27,722 bases of DNA from an uncultured Actinomyces sp. (GTDB lineage Bacteria; Actinomycetota; Actinomycetes; Actinomycetales; Actinomycetaceae): positions 1-27,722 of the forward strand of contig CALHID010000039.1 of assembly GCA_938030835.1 (NCBI GenBank), in the 5' to 3' direction. Shown here piece after piece: positions 1-7,749 of the stretch. The stretch's first letter is position 1; every line of letters starts with the position of its first letter. The notes under the pieces were generated by a model. It worked only from the letters and a program-made list of their open reading frames with translations, was not told where the DNA came from and did not search any database. A program made the translations under genes and the position numbers.

Positions 1-2
1 TG

Positions 3-275
3 GGCGCGACCGGCTCCGACGCCGCGATCGAGTCCGCCGACGTCGCCTTCACCGGGCGCGACCTTGGCCTGATCCCGCAGGCGCTGCGGCATGCCCGCCG
101 CGGCCGGGTGATCATGAACCAGAACATCGTGCTGTCCCTGGCGATCATCGCCGTGCTGCCGCCGCTGGCCATCACCGGCGTGCTCGGCCTGGCCGCGGTC
201 GTCCTCGTCCACGAGGTCGCCGAGGTCGTCGTTATCGCCAACGGGCTGCGCGCAGCGCGTGCCCACAAACGATAG
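3..275 (+). CDS. Heavy-metal-translocating P-type ATPase, C-terminal fragment (cut by window start)
   Basis: The reading frame is open from base 3 to the TAG at 273-275 (90 codons) and its start lies outside the window. The first residues (GATGSDAAIESADVAF) are the end of the P-type ATPase hinge motif, normally preceded by GDGINDAPAL and DVGIAMG. Next come the cytoplasmic helix LIPQALRHARRGR and two final membrane helices (about residues 43-62 and 65-82), as in P1B-type exporters of the CadA/ZntA/CopA group. Such enzymes use ATP to pump Zn, Cd, Pb, Co or Cu ions out through the membrane. The metal cannot be told because the CPx motif is missing. Nearly every third codon base is G or C, unlike the genes to the right, which suggests recent transfer. 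The gene faces the truncated pseudogene next to it. Confidence 0.85.
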   Translation, partial: GATGSDAAIESADVAFTGRDLGLIPQALRHARRGRVIMNQNIVLSLAIIAVLPPLAITGVLGLAAVVLVHEVAEVVVIANGLRAARAHKR

Positions 276-308
276 GGGTGGCATCGAACGTCATAACTCA
301 GACATTTG

Positions 309-557
309 CTAGCGCATATCGATAACGCCAGTACCCACTTCAATATGTGCCGTCCGTGCTGCAACCGCAGAAAAAAGCGGCATAGGCGAAGCCCCCTGAG
401 GCGCAAAGTGATGAACCCTGAACTAGGCTCCATTCACTCCCAGATCATCAGCAGCAACAGATAACTCGATTGCCTGATGAAGGGCATCGCGCCCGCTCAG
501 TCCGCGCCTTCCGTCCCGTGCATAATGTCCAAAGCTCAGGAAACCGAAGGCCTTCAA
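309..557 (-). pseudogene. Truncated luciferase-like flavin monooxygenase remnant with two in-frame amber codons
   Basis: Read on the minus strand from a TTG at 555-557, four bases after the trxB stop, the frame gives a good N-terminus of a luciferase-like (LLM) flavin-dependent oxidoreductase: KAFGFLSFGHYARDG, then DALHQAIELSAADDLGVNGA, a TAG at 423-425, FRVHHFAPQGASPMPLFSA, VAARTAHIEVGTGVIDMR, and a second TAG at 309-311. As I recall the family, it has Tyr at both TAG positions (GAYFRVHH and DMRYENP). Homology ends after the second TAG, whereas intact members are over 300 residues, so most of the gene is gone. The break lies at about 276-308, against the high-GC ATPase. I read this as a decayed gene interrupted by an insertion or deletion. 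It also accounts for the otherwise empty stretch between the ATPase and trxB. Confidence 0.75.
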
Positions 558-560
558 TAC

Positions 561-1493
561 TTACTCTTGAGATTCAAGCCAGTGCTGCGCATCCAAGGCA
601 GCACGGCATCCGGAACCGGCAGCAGTAATTGCCTGGCGGTAGGTGTGATCAACGGCATCACCGCAGGCGAAGACACCCGGAAGGTTAGTTGCGGTACCCG
701 GGTCATTGACCAGGATGTAACCGGCCTCGTCCAAGGCAACCTGACCGGAAACTACGGCAGTGCGGGGAAGGTGACCGATGGCAACGAAAACACCATCGGC
801 ATCAAGAACACGAGTCGAATCATCAACGGTGGAACGCAGGCGAACACCGGTCACGGCCGAATCGCCCAGAACCTCTTCGACAACAGAGTTCCACGCGAAT
901 TCGATCTTCTCATTGGCCAGTGCACGATCGGCCATAGCCTTAGACGCACGCAGCTGATCACGGCGATGAACGACAGTGACCTTTGAAGCAAACTTCGTCA
1001 AGAAGGTTGCCTCTTCCATAGCGGAGTCACCGCCACCGACAACGATGACGTGCTTATCGCGGAAGAAGAAACCATCGCAGGTCGCGCAGAAAGAAACGCC
1101 TCGACCAGAGAACTCCTCTTCGCCGGGAACATTCATATGACGGTATTCCGAACCGGTCGCCAAGATGACACTGCGAGCCAAGAGGGTTTCATCCTCAAGG
1201 GTGATCTTCTTGATATCGCCTTCGAGCTCCAGCGTGTAGGCATCCTCGTAGCGAACATCAGCGCCGAACTTTTCGGCCTGCTGACGCATATTGTCCATCA
1301 GCTCCGGGCCAAGGACACCCTCGGGGAAACCGGGGAAATTCTCAACTTCAGTCGTGTTCATCAGCGCGCCACCGGCAGCCAGGGCACCGGCAACAACAAC
1401 AGGCTTGAATCCAGCGCGCGCAGTGTAAATAGCCGCAGTGTATCCCGCAGGACCGGAGCCGACGATGACGACGTCGTGGATAGTTTCAGACAT
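561..1493 (-). CDS. trxB: Thioredoxin-disulfide reductase
   Basis: Cytoplasmic FAD enzyme that passes electrons from NADPH to thioredoxin, keeping protein thiols reduced. The 310-residue product has the usual family length. Visible motifs are the FAD-binding GSGPAGYTAA (residues 12-21), the redox-active CATCDG (Cys136, Cys139), the NADPH-binding GGGDSAMEEA (153-162) and the C-terminal FAD motif GVFACGDAVD. I chose the ATG at 1491-1493 because AAGGAG sits 7 bases upstream; the longer open frame up to 1553 has no ribosome site and runs into murJ. It lies 26 bases downstream of murJ and is probably cotranscribed. In many actinobacteria trxA follows, but here a broken monooxygenase gene follows instead, so thioredoxin must be encoded elsewhere. 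Confidence 0.97.
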   Translation of the reverse strand: MSETIHDVVIVGSGPAGYTAAIYTARAGFKPVVVAGALAAGGALMNTTEVENFPGFPEGVLGPELMDNMRQQAEKFGADVRYEDAYTLELEGDIKKITLEDETLLARSVILATGSEYRHMNVPGEEEFSGRGVSFCATCDGFFFRDKHVIVVGGGDSAMEEATFLTKFASKVTVVHRRDQLRASKAMADRALANEKIEFAWNSVVEEVLGDSAVTGVRLRSTVDDSTRVLDADGVFVAIGHLPRTAVVSGQVALDEAGYILVNDPGTATNLPGVFACGDAVDHTYRQAITAAGSGCRAALDAQHWLESQE

Positions 1494-1519
1494 GATGTCT
1501 CCTTTTGAGCAGGTAACGG

Positions 1520-4513
1520 TTACTTCACTGACAATTCGCTGACCCACGCCCAAGCGCGGCCATCTTGCGATGTTGGCATCTTACGGAAGGTGATGCTGAT
1601 CGCTTCAGTTTCCACGGGATGTGCCAGCTTAATGTCCGTCTTGGGAGAGAACGTCGTCGTAGCGATTTCTGTTCCCTCTCGAGGCGTATTGGGATTTACA
1701 GCACGTACCACACCTTCACCACCGGTTGTCGACGGATCCATATCCAAGGTGATCTCAGAGACCGTTGCCTTCTTCTCAAGCTTCACCAAGATGGTGACCG
1801 CGGTCTGGTCCAGGAACTGGTTGTAATCGAAGTAGCGCGAGTGCCAATTCGTCTTTGCGTCGCCGTCAATCATATTGACAGCCATTTCTTCGTGGTCGCC
1901 CTTATCGTTTTGCCATGACAACACGGAAACACTAGAAATGACGGGCTTCTCCGTCGCTGCCTGAGTGGCTTCCTGGGTGGGCTGCCCCGATGCCGAGGCA
2001 GATGCCGACGCCGATGAGCTTGGCTTAGTGACCGAGCTGCTGATATCGCTGTGCTTGACAGGGCTGAGGGCGGTTGCACCCGCCCAGATCGTAGCGATCA
2101 CAGTCAGAACTGCAGCAAAGATAATCGTGGGTCGTGTGGGATCGATTCCCTTTTCGCCACCATTTCCCGAGGCCGAAGAACGTGAGTGTTCATCGTTGCC
2201 GTGACCGTTGCCGGAGTTTCCACGGCCACCGCCAGAGCCTCCGTTACTGCCTCCTCCGGCCTCGGAATGACCGTGACCGGAGGAGCGAGCCGAGGTGGCA
2301 GCCGCGCCAGAACCCGCAACGGATGCTGCAGCCCCTCCGACAACCGCGCCCTGGGCGAAACCGTGGGGAAGCGGAGCGGGGATACGAGAAGATGATTCCT
2401 GATGCTCAGCCTTAGCGGCGGCTGTCTCAGCCGAGGCCTCGGCAGCTGCAGCGCCCAAGGGGATACCGGCGGGCGCAGTTGCGTCGACGTCGTACATGCG
2501 CGCGGTTGCGGGCAAGGTCGGGACGATGGGGTGTTCGGGCTTTGCTTGGCTCATCTGGACGCTCCCTTGGGAACTGCGATTGCTGTGAGGAAGGGTGGGG
2601 ACATTCGCAGGTGTGTCCTGCTGGGGTGAATGAGACGATGCCGCAGGGTAGCCCTCGCCGTCTGGATGAACAACATCATCGAAGCTTGGCACCGAAAGGT
2701 CAACAGAAAGGGGAACCCAATGTGACGTCCCTTCGCGGGGAGTGTGCTGATCCTCGGTAGCCATGGTTTCCTCCTGAGGGGACGGTGTCACACCATTATG
2801 AACGCTTTGCGGTTCACGTGTAGGCTGCGCGGCTGAAAGCAGGTCACATACCGCGATCGGAAGGTGTAAACGCCTGAGCAGGGGACGAATACTGGTTGAA
2901 GATTCTTGAGGATTGATCACACGCATTGCGATCATGTACACGATGGTGACGATGATGGCCACCACGCCGAACTTCACGCCTGAAAGCAGCCAGCGCAGGA
3001 TCTTCGAGGACAGGGTCGTGTAGATACCCATGAGCCAAAGAGCCCCAAAACCGATACCGCCGGCGACGATCGCACACCCGACATAGGTGAGGTAGGAGCG
3101 CGTGATTTCTGAGGAATTCACGTAGCTGTTGCGCTGTCCGACCCAGCGCATGGCAATCAAACCCTGAACGATTCGGCAGACGGTTTCGCCAAGAGCCGCG
3201 CCGATCACCCACCAGCGCACGCCGGTTGCGAAGTAGATCGACCAACCGACAATGATCTGCAAGATCGTCGGAACAATGCCCATCAGGAAGACGGGCTTGG
3301 CATCCTCGTAGGCGAAGAAGACGCGCTGGCTCATCAAAACGATGCCCGTTGAGGCCACACCGGGCATGAGGGAGACCAGGATCAGCGCGTAGGAAGAAAT
3401 CAATTCGGGGCGGGCGGTGTTCGTGACAACCAGCTGCATCATGGGAGCCGCGCCCGCCATGAAGATCGCAGCGGCAAGAACCGTCAGTGAGGTAATCAGG
3501 CGAATGCCAGTGTGGTAGTGCTCGGCGACTTCCTGGTCATTGTCGTCGGCGACCGCGTAGTTCAATCGCGTGAAGATCGCGGTTGCAAGAGAAACAGTGA
3601 TGACCGACTGCGGCAGCATGAAGATCAAGAAGGCTGCCGAATACCCCGCCAAGCCTGCGATGGGCATGGGGTTCTGGTTCAGGTAATTATCTGCGATTGA
3701 AGCGATCGCATTCGTCGAAAGAACACCAACCTGGGATACACCCAAGGTCGCGAAAGTCCAACCCGCAACCTTTGAGGCGGAGCCAAAAGACGTTCCACGG
3801 AAGTGGAAATCAGGCTTGAAGGAAACTCCCGCACGCCGCATAGGAATGAACAGCACCAGAGCCTGGCAGACCACGCCCAAAGTGGTTGTGATCGACAGCA
3901 GCCAGAACTGAGGGGATGTGAAGTCAGAAATTGCGAAATCTTCGTGGGCGCCCCACAGAATGAGGAAAGCCACCAGACCCGCGATTGCAATGATGTTGTT
4001 GAGCACCGGCGCCCACATGTAGGGACCGAAAACGCCGCGGGCGTTGAGTAGCTCGCCCAAGAGGTTGTATAGGCCGTAGAAGAAAATCTGCGGGAGGCAC
4101 AAGAATGCGAAAGCAACGGCAAGTGAGCGAATGTCTTGGCTGTATCCAGGTGCCATGATGACGATGAGTACCGGTGCCAAGAGAGTTGAAACGAAGGCAA
4201 CTAGGAACAGAATTGTTCCGGCCAAAGTAATCAGTCGGTTGATGTAGACCTGGCCCTCGTCGCGTTTGAGTGCGCGTACGATCTGAGGGACCAAGACCGC
4301 ATCAAAAACGCCCGATGCCAACAGATTGAAGATTGTGTTGGGAAGAGTATTCGCCGTTTGGAAAGCCGCGGAGACCGCGCCACCGGCAGAACCCAGGGCC
4401 GCCAAGAGCATAGCGGCTTTAATGAAGCCAAGGACTCGGGAAACCATTGTTCCCGAGGCCATCAGTACGCTGGCTCGAAGAAGTGAGCCGTTGCGGGCCT
4501 GGCTTTCACTCAT
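1520..4513 (-). CDS. murJ: MurJ/MviN lipid II flippase with C-terminal extracellular domain
   Basis: Moves lipid II, the peptidoglycan precursor, to the outer face of the membrane. The 997-residue product is about twice the size of a simple MurJ. Residues 1 to about 550 are the multi-helix MOP-superfamily core, opening with the typical SVLMASGTMVSRVLGFIKAA. About 560-790 is a disordered Ala/Ser/Gly/His-rich cytoplasmic linker. About 795-816 is an extra membrane helix (PTIIFAAVLTVIATIWAGA). Residues 817-997 are extracellular: a Ser/Ala-rich stalk, then a beta-rich module (about 858-997) like the galactose-binding/discoidin type at the end of mycobacterial MviN. The pseudokinase that mycobacterial MviN carries in the middle is not recognisable here. 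Its start overlaps the DUF6049 gene by 8 bases, implying translational coupling. The N-terminal call is firm; the fold of the C-terminal module is inferred. Confidence 0.93.
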   Translation of the reverse strand: MSESQARNGSLLRASVLMASGTMVSRVLGFIKAAMLLAALGSAGGAVSAAFQTANTLPNTIFNLLASGVFDAVLVPQIVRALKRDEGQVYINRLITLAGTILFLVAFVSTLLAPVLIVIMAPGYSQDIRSLAVAFAFLCLPQIFFYGLYNLLGELLNARGVFGPYMWAPVLNNIIAIAGLVAFLILWGAHEDFAISDFTSPQFWLLSITTTLGVVCQALVLFIPMRRAGVSFKPDFHFRGTSFGSASKVAGWTFATLGVSQVGVLSTNAIASIADNYLNQNPMPIAGLAGYSAAFLIFMLPQSVITVSLATAIFTRLNYAVADDNDQEVAEHYHTGIRLITSLTVLAAAIFMAGAAPMMQLVVTNTARPELISSYALILVSLMPGVASTGIVLMSQRVFFAYEDAKPVFLMGIVPTILQIIVGWSIYFATGVRWWVIGAALGETVCRIVQGLIAMRWVGQRNSYVNSSEITRSYLTYVGCAIVAGGIGFGALWLMGIYTTLSSKILRWLLSGVKFGVVAIIVTIVYMIAMRVINPQESSTSIRPLLRRLHLPIAVCDLLSAAQPTREPQSVHNGVTPSPQEETMATEDQHTPREGTSHWVPLSVDLSVPSFDDVVHPDGEGYPAASSHSPQQDTPANVPTLPHSNRSSQGSVQMSQAKPEHPIVPTLPATARMYDVDATAPAGIPLGAAAAEASAETAAAKAEHQESSSRIPAPLPHGFAQGAVVGGAAASVAGSGAAATSARSSGHGHSEAGGGSNGGSGGGRGNSGNGHGNDEHSRSSASGNGGEKGIDPTRPTIIFAAVLTVIATIWAGATALSPVKHSDISSSVTKPSSSASASASASGQPTQEATQAATEKPVISSVSVLSWQNDKGDHEEMAVNMIDGDAKTNWHSRYFDYNQFLDQTAVTILVKLEKKATVSEITLDMDPSTTGGEGVVRAVNPNTPREGTEIATTTFSPKTDIKLAHPVETEAISITFRKMPTSQDGRAWAWVSELSVK

Positions 4514-7034
4514 TCTGATCCTCTACATCTGGTTTGGGTGAATCCGAGCTTTCCGGATGATCCGGGTGGCGCGGGGGACGTCCTGCATGAACAAAACCTC
4601 CGCTGGAAAGTGGAACGTTCACTGTGCCCTTTTCGACGCCGCCCATACCGGGAAGATGCGAAGACTCTTCGGTCTGCGAGGACTTCAAACGACGTCGAAT
4701 GGTCCGAATGATGCCGCCAAGGAAGGCAATTCCGACAATGACGGTCACGACCGCAGTAGCTGCGTCTTCCCATCCCGCGCGCATTCGCACTAGGACTTTC
4801 TGGGAATCATCAAGAACAGCCCCGCTGGGCGTTGACACCTTATAGGTCACGCGAATATCACCCGAACCAATTGCCGTGACTGGCACATCCACATTCGAGG
4901 AGGAATTCGCGGGGATCGTGGCCGTTCCCGTGCTGGTCACGCGCAGGCGTGGGTCGCTGGGAAGCAAAGTCACTTCGACATTAACTGGCCATGGAAGCGA
5001 GTTACGCACGCGCACGGGGAAATTCGCGCTCTTGTTAATCAGATTGACGGCGTTCGAGGATTCAACTGAGACGGAGGACCTGAATGCATCAAGTGCCTGC
5101 GTATTCGCTGTGATCGTCTGGCTTTGCTGGTCACCCGCATCCGCTTGGAGCGCGCCGGCTACGGTCGAATTTAATTGAAGACGCGCGGCATCAACATTCT
5201 CTGTGGCATCGGCCAAGGGAAGAGCGTTTGAATATGCTGCGCTCAGTCCTGCCGTTTCCGAGCGCAGTGAGTCAGAAAAATGCGCATCCTCGACGGGGTT
5301 ACGATCAATATCGGTGGCCTCGGAATCCACCAGTTCACTGAAACTGCTCCCCTTAACCCAGCGGTTATCAAGGATTGCACGAACACGCTCAATACGATTC
5401 TCGTCCAGCGAGGACCCGCGCTGAAGCGGAACAAATAGGGTGCGCGAGAAGTTTGGGCGCTCGCGAGTGATCATCGCGGTCAAAGCTGTCAGGAACTGCT
5501 GAGTATCCAGCTCATCATCAACGCTTTGCGCATCCCACGACAAAAGCTCGCTCAGGTTGTCGATTGAGGCAAGAGCAGTAACCGTGTCTCCAGACTGAGC
5601 AGTGTCACCTGTGTGGGTCTGGCCGTCGGACGAAAGCTGGACCTTGGCCATCGAGGTGAAGTTCTGCTCTGAGCTTGGCGCTAGTTGCCCGGGAGGAGCA
5701 ATCACAGTCGAGGCGTATTTGCTGTTGAGCGCTTGGGTGCCCCAGCTTTGCGAGGCAGGCCAGGAAACATTTGAGATCAGTGTCGGCCCGGTGTTGTCAT
5801 TATCTGACGAGGCCGAGCTTGAGTCCGGCGAGGGAGTGGCGCTAGGTGATTGCGAACTTTCGCTTGAGGGAGTTGCGTTCGAGGAAGAAGAAGCAGACGT
5901 CGAGGGAGAAGTAGACGCATTTGAACGCGAGGAAGGCAGGAGAGCCTTGACCTTGCTGACGGAGGTTGGAACCGAGGCGCGCGATGAGGTCAGGTAGTCC
6001 ATGACCGCGTCATTGTTGAGTGTGGTTGCCAAGGAGAGGTCAGCGTCGTGGCTGGGCAGAGCAACCAATTCTTTCGTTCGCTCGAAGAAGGTTTGGATAA
6101 AGGCAGCGCGAGTATTGCGATCTGCAGTGATCTCGGCCTCGGAACGCGCAGTGGGCGAGGAGGATACACTGGGCGAAGCGGAGGCGGTGGCCTCGGAAGA
6201 AGAGGAAGTCGAAGGAGAAGTGGCCGAGGAGGATACGGAGGGGAAAGCGCGAGTTGAACTTTGGTCTTCGGGGACCATCAGTTCGCGGACTAAAGTATCT
6301 GAATCGGTCGCGAAGGTAACACCGGTCATCGATGCCGCGGACAGGATCGAATAGGAGTCGGTGGGAGTCTGCGGCGTTGATTCGGTCCATGGGAGCAGGA
6401 CATTTGCGCGAGTGGGTTCAAGGGAATAACCCGAATCCCACACGAGGATTGAGCGATCAGAGCCGCGAGTTTCATCACCTTCAACGACGACGGTGATTCC
6501 ACGCGGTCCCCACTCAAAATCTGATCCGAAGGGAAGGGATTCAAAAGGGATCGTGATGTGGAAAGTCCGCTCGGCGTGAGGAGCAATCGTTGCCTCGAGG
6601 GTTCCCGCGTGAACGCGTCGACCCTGCCAGCTCTGGCCTGAAAGGTACGAGGAAAGCTCCGGTGCGGTCACGGGTGAATAGGTCTGGACGTAGGCATCCA
6701 GGGATGGATTCGTGACGGGCTTATCTGACAGGTTTCGAACGACGCCCGATACCTGCAGGTTGTGCTGCGAGGTAATGACCCGCGGTTCCAGCCTGTTGAT
6801 TCGTACGTCAATTCCCGAGGCCTGACCCGCGTCCCCCAATATCTGCGGTCGCGTTGTTGATTGGGGCGCGAGCGTAGAAGGAGAGGTGGAGCCCAGAGAA
6901 GTCGAGGTCTGTGCCCCCTGGGTTCCCTCTACGTGTGTGGGCAGTGCGTGAGCGCTCGCGGGGGTCGCCCCCAGGAGTAGTGCGCTCAGAGGCAGAAAAG
7001 TCAGTGCGTATCGAGCTGCTGGCGGCTTGATCAT
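4506..7034 (-). CDS. DUF6049-type exported, membrane-anchored protein
   Basis: An 842-residue surface protein. It starts with a signal peptide (IKPPAARYALTFLPLSALLL, then an ASA-HA cleavage region near residue 29). A large extracellular part includes two Ser/Thr/Pro-rich low-complexity stretches (roughly 260-310 and 370-430). Near the C-terminus come one membrane helix (about 759-778, VVTVIVGIAFLGGIIRTI), an RRRLK stop-transfer signal and a short cytoplasmic tail. Position and layout match the DUF6049 family found between NUDIX and murJ in actinobacteria (Rv3909 in M. tuberculosis). No enzymatic motif is visible. Overlap with NUDIX (4 bases) and murJ (8 bases) suggests fixed stoichiometry, so a role in cell-envelope assembly beside MurJ is a reasonable inference but not shown by sequence. 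Confidence 0.85.
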   Translation of the reverse strand: MIKPPAARYALTFLPLSALLLGATPASAHALPTHVEGTQGAQTSTSLGSTSPSTLAPQSTTRPQILGDAGQASGIDVRINRLEPRVITSQHNLQVSGVVRNLSDKPVTNPSLDAYVQTYSPVTAPELSSYLSGQSWQGRRVHAGTLEATIAPHAERTFHITIPFESLPFGSDFEWGPRGITVVVEGDETRGSDRSILVWDSGYSLEPTRANVLLPWTESTPQTPTDSYSILSAASMTGVTFATDSDTLVRELMVPEDQSSTRAFPSVSSSATSPSTSSSSEATASASPSVSSSPTARSEAEITADRNTRAAFIQTFFERTKELVALPSHDADLSLATTLNNDAVMDYLTSSRASVPTSVSKVKALLPSSRSNASTSPSTSASSSSNATPSSESSQSPSATPSPDSSSASSDNDNTGPTLISNVSWPASQSWGTQALNSKYASTVIAPPGQLAPSSEQNFTSMAKVQLSSDGQTHTGDTAQSGDTVTALASIDNLSELLSWDAQSVDDELDTQQFLTALTAMITRERPNFSRTLFVPLQRGSSLDENRIERVRAILDNRWVKGSSFSELVDSEATDIDRNPVEDAHFSDSLRSETAGLSAAYSNALPLADATENVDAARLQLNSTVAGALQADAGDQQSQTITANTQALDAFRSSVSVESSNAVNLINKSANFPVRVRNSLPWPVNVEVTLLPSDPRLRVTSTGTATIPANSSSNVDVPVTAIGSGDIRVTYKVSTPSGAVLDDSQKVLVRMRAGWEDAATAVVTVIVGIAFLGGIIRTIRRRLKSSQTEESSHLPGMGGVEKGTVNVPLSSGGFVHAGRPPRHPDHPESSDSPKPDVEDQNE

Positions 7035-7570
7035 GATGCATCCCGGTAGAGCAAGTCCAAAGCGATACCGACAATGCGCCTTTCATTGGGATAGGCCAGC
7101 TCATGGGTGAGGTCGCGCAAGGGAACCCACGCGGCGTCTTCGGCCTCGTGATCAGGGTCGCCCTCGACGGTGATGGAGCCTGAGATGTAGCCCATTAAGT
7201 AGTGGTGAACGACCTTGTGAATCCGTCGATCTGCACCTGAGAACCAGTAGTCGATCGACGCCAGGTGACGAATAATTCGCCCGTGGATTCCGGTCTCTTC
7301 GGCGACTTCGCGCAGAGCAGCTTCCTCGGGAGACTCACGGCCTTCAAGATGTCCCTTTGGGAGGCACCATTCGATCTTCCCCGACCGATTACGGCGAGCA
7401 ATGATTGCCGCATAGGGCTGACCATCGCGAACATCGACAACGATGCCGCCCGCGGAGGTTTCGGAAGAAACGGGAAGGAAATGGGGTGTCGGCTGGACCG
7501 TGCGCAAAGAAGGATTGCGACGCGGAGGCCGGGGCACTCCGGGTCGTAAGGCTTCAGAAGGCACAGTCAT
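7031..7570 (-). CDS. NUDIX hydrolase (MutT4-like)
   Basis: A 179-residue NUDIX hydrolase, an enzyme class that cleaves nucleoside diphosphates linked to another group. The Nudix box is complete: G73-x5-E79-x7-R87-E88-VA-E91-E92-T-G94-I95. About 38 residues of basic, proline-rich N-terminal sequence precede the domain. The substrate cannot be read from the sequence. The same gene sits at this place in mycobacteria (Rv3908, mutT4), divergent from the CCA enzyme. The ATG at 7568-7570 is preceded directly by GGAGGT, too close for a normal ribosome site, but a TAAAGT hexamer lies 6 bases upstream, suggesting a leaderless transcript. It is the first gene of the NUDIX-DUF6049-murJ-trxB operon, and its stop overlaps the next start by four bases. 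Confidence 0.95.
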   Translation of the reverse strand: MTVPSEALRPGVPRPPRRNPSLRTVQPTPHFLPVSSETSAGGIVVDVRDGQPYAAIIARRNRSGKIEWCLPKGHLEGRESPEEAALREVAEETGIHGRIIRHLASIDYWFSGADRRIHKVVHHYLMGYISGSITVEGDPDHEAEDAAWVPLRDLTHELAYPNERRIVGIALDLLYRDAS

Positions 7571-7576
7571 ACCTCC

Positions 7577-7606
7577 ACTTTAGGCGGGATTGGGGCTCTT
7601 GGTCAG
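7577..7606 (-). promoter_or_regulatory. Predicted leaderless promoter of the NUDIX-murJ-trxB operon
   Basis: On the minus strand a -10-like TAAAGT (7577-7582) ends exactly 6 bases before the ATG, and a -35-like CTGACC (7601-7606) lies 18 bases further upstream. Transcription would then start at or next to the A of the start codon. The rest of the divergent spacer (7607-7749) holds no other clear signal except CATGCT at 7737-7742, which could be the -10 box of the CCA-enzyme gene. Confidence 0.5.
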
Positions 7607-7749
7607 GTCGCACCATCGGTCAAGTGGGAATTACCGCAATTTTCGTGTGTCAGAAGGTCAATTGGTGCCACCTTCGGCGCATGTCAACCGAAGACGAGGC
7701 CGTGGTGCGGATGCATCAAAGATGCGGAAATCATGGCATGCTGGAGGGG

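Noticed and set aside
309..425. Amber codons read as an amino acid (stop-codon recoding) in the LLM remnant
   Set aside because: The gene is also truncated and homology ends after the second TAG, so decay is simpler; TAG serves as a normal stop for several genes in this window.
477..986. Plus-strand open frame over the 3' end of trxB and the pseudogene
   Set aside because: The opposite strand encodes clear TrxB and LLM sequence, and this frame has no motif or ribosome site.
7405..7749. Longer N-terminus of the CCA enzyme, reading back through the NUDIX gene start
   Set aside because: The extra residues are low-complexity basic sequence from the antisense of NUDIX, and the family starts about 50 residues before GGPVRD.
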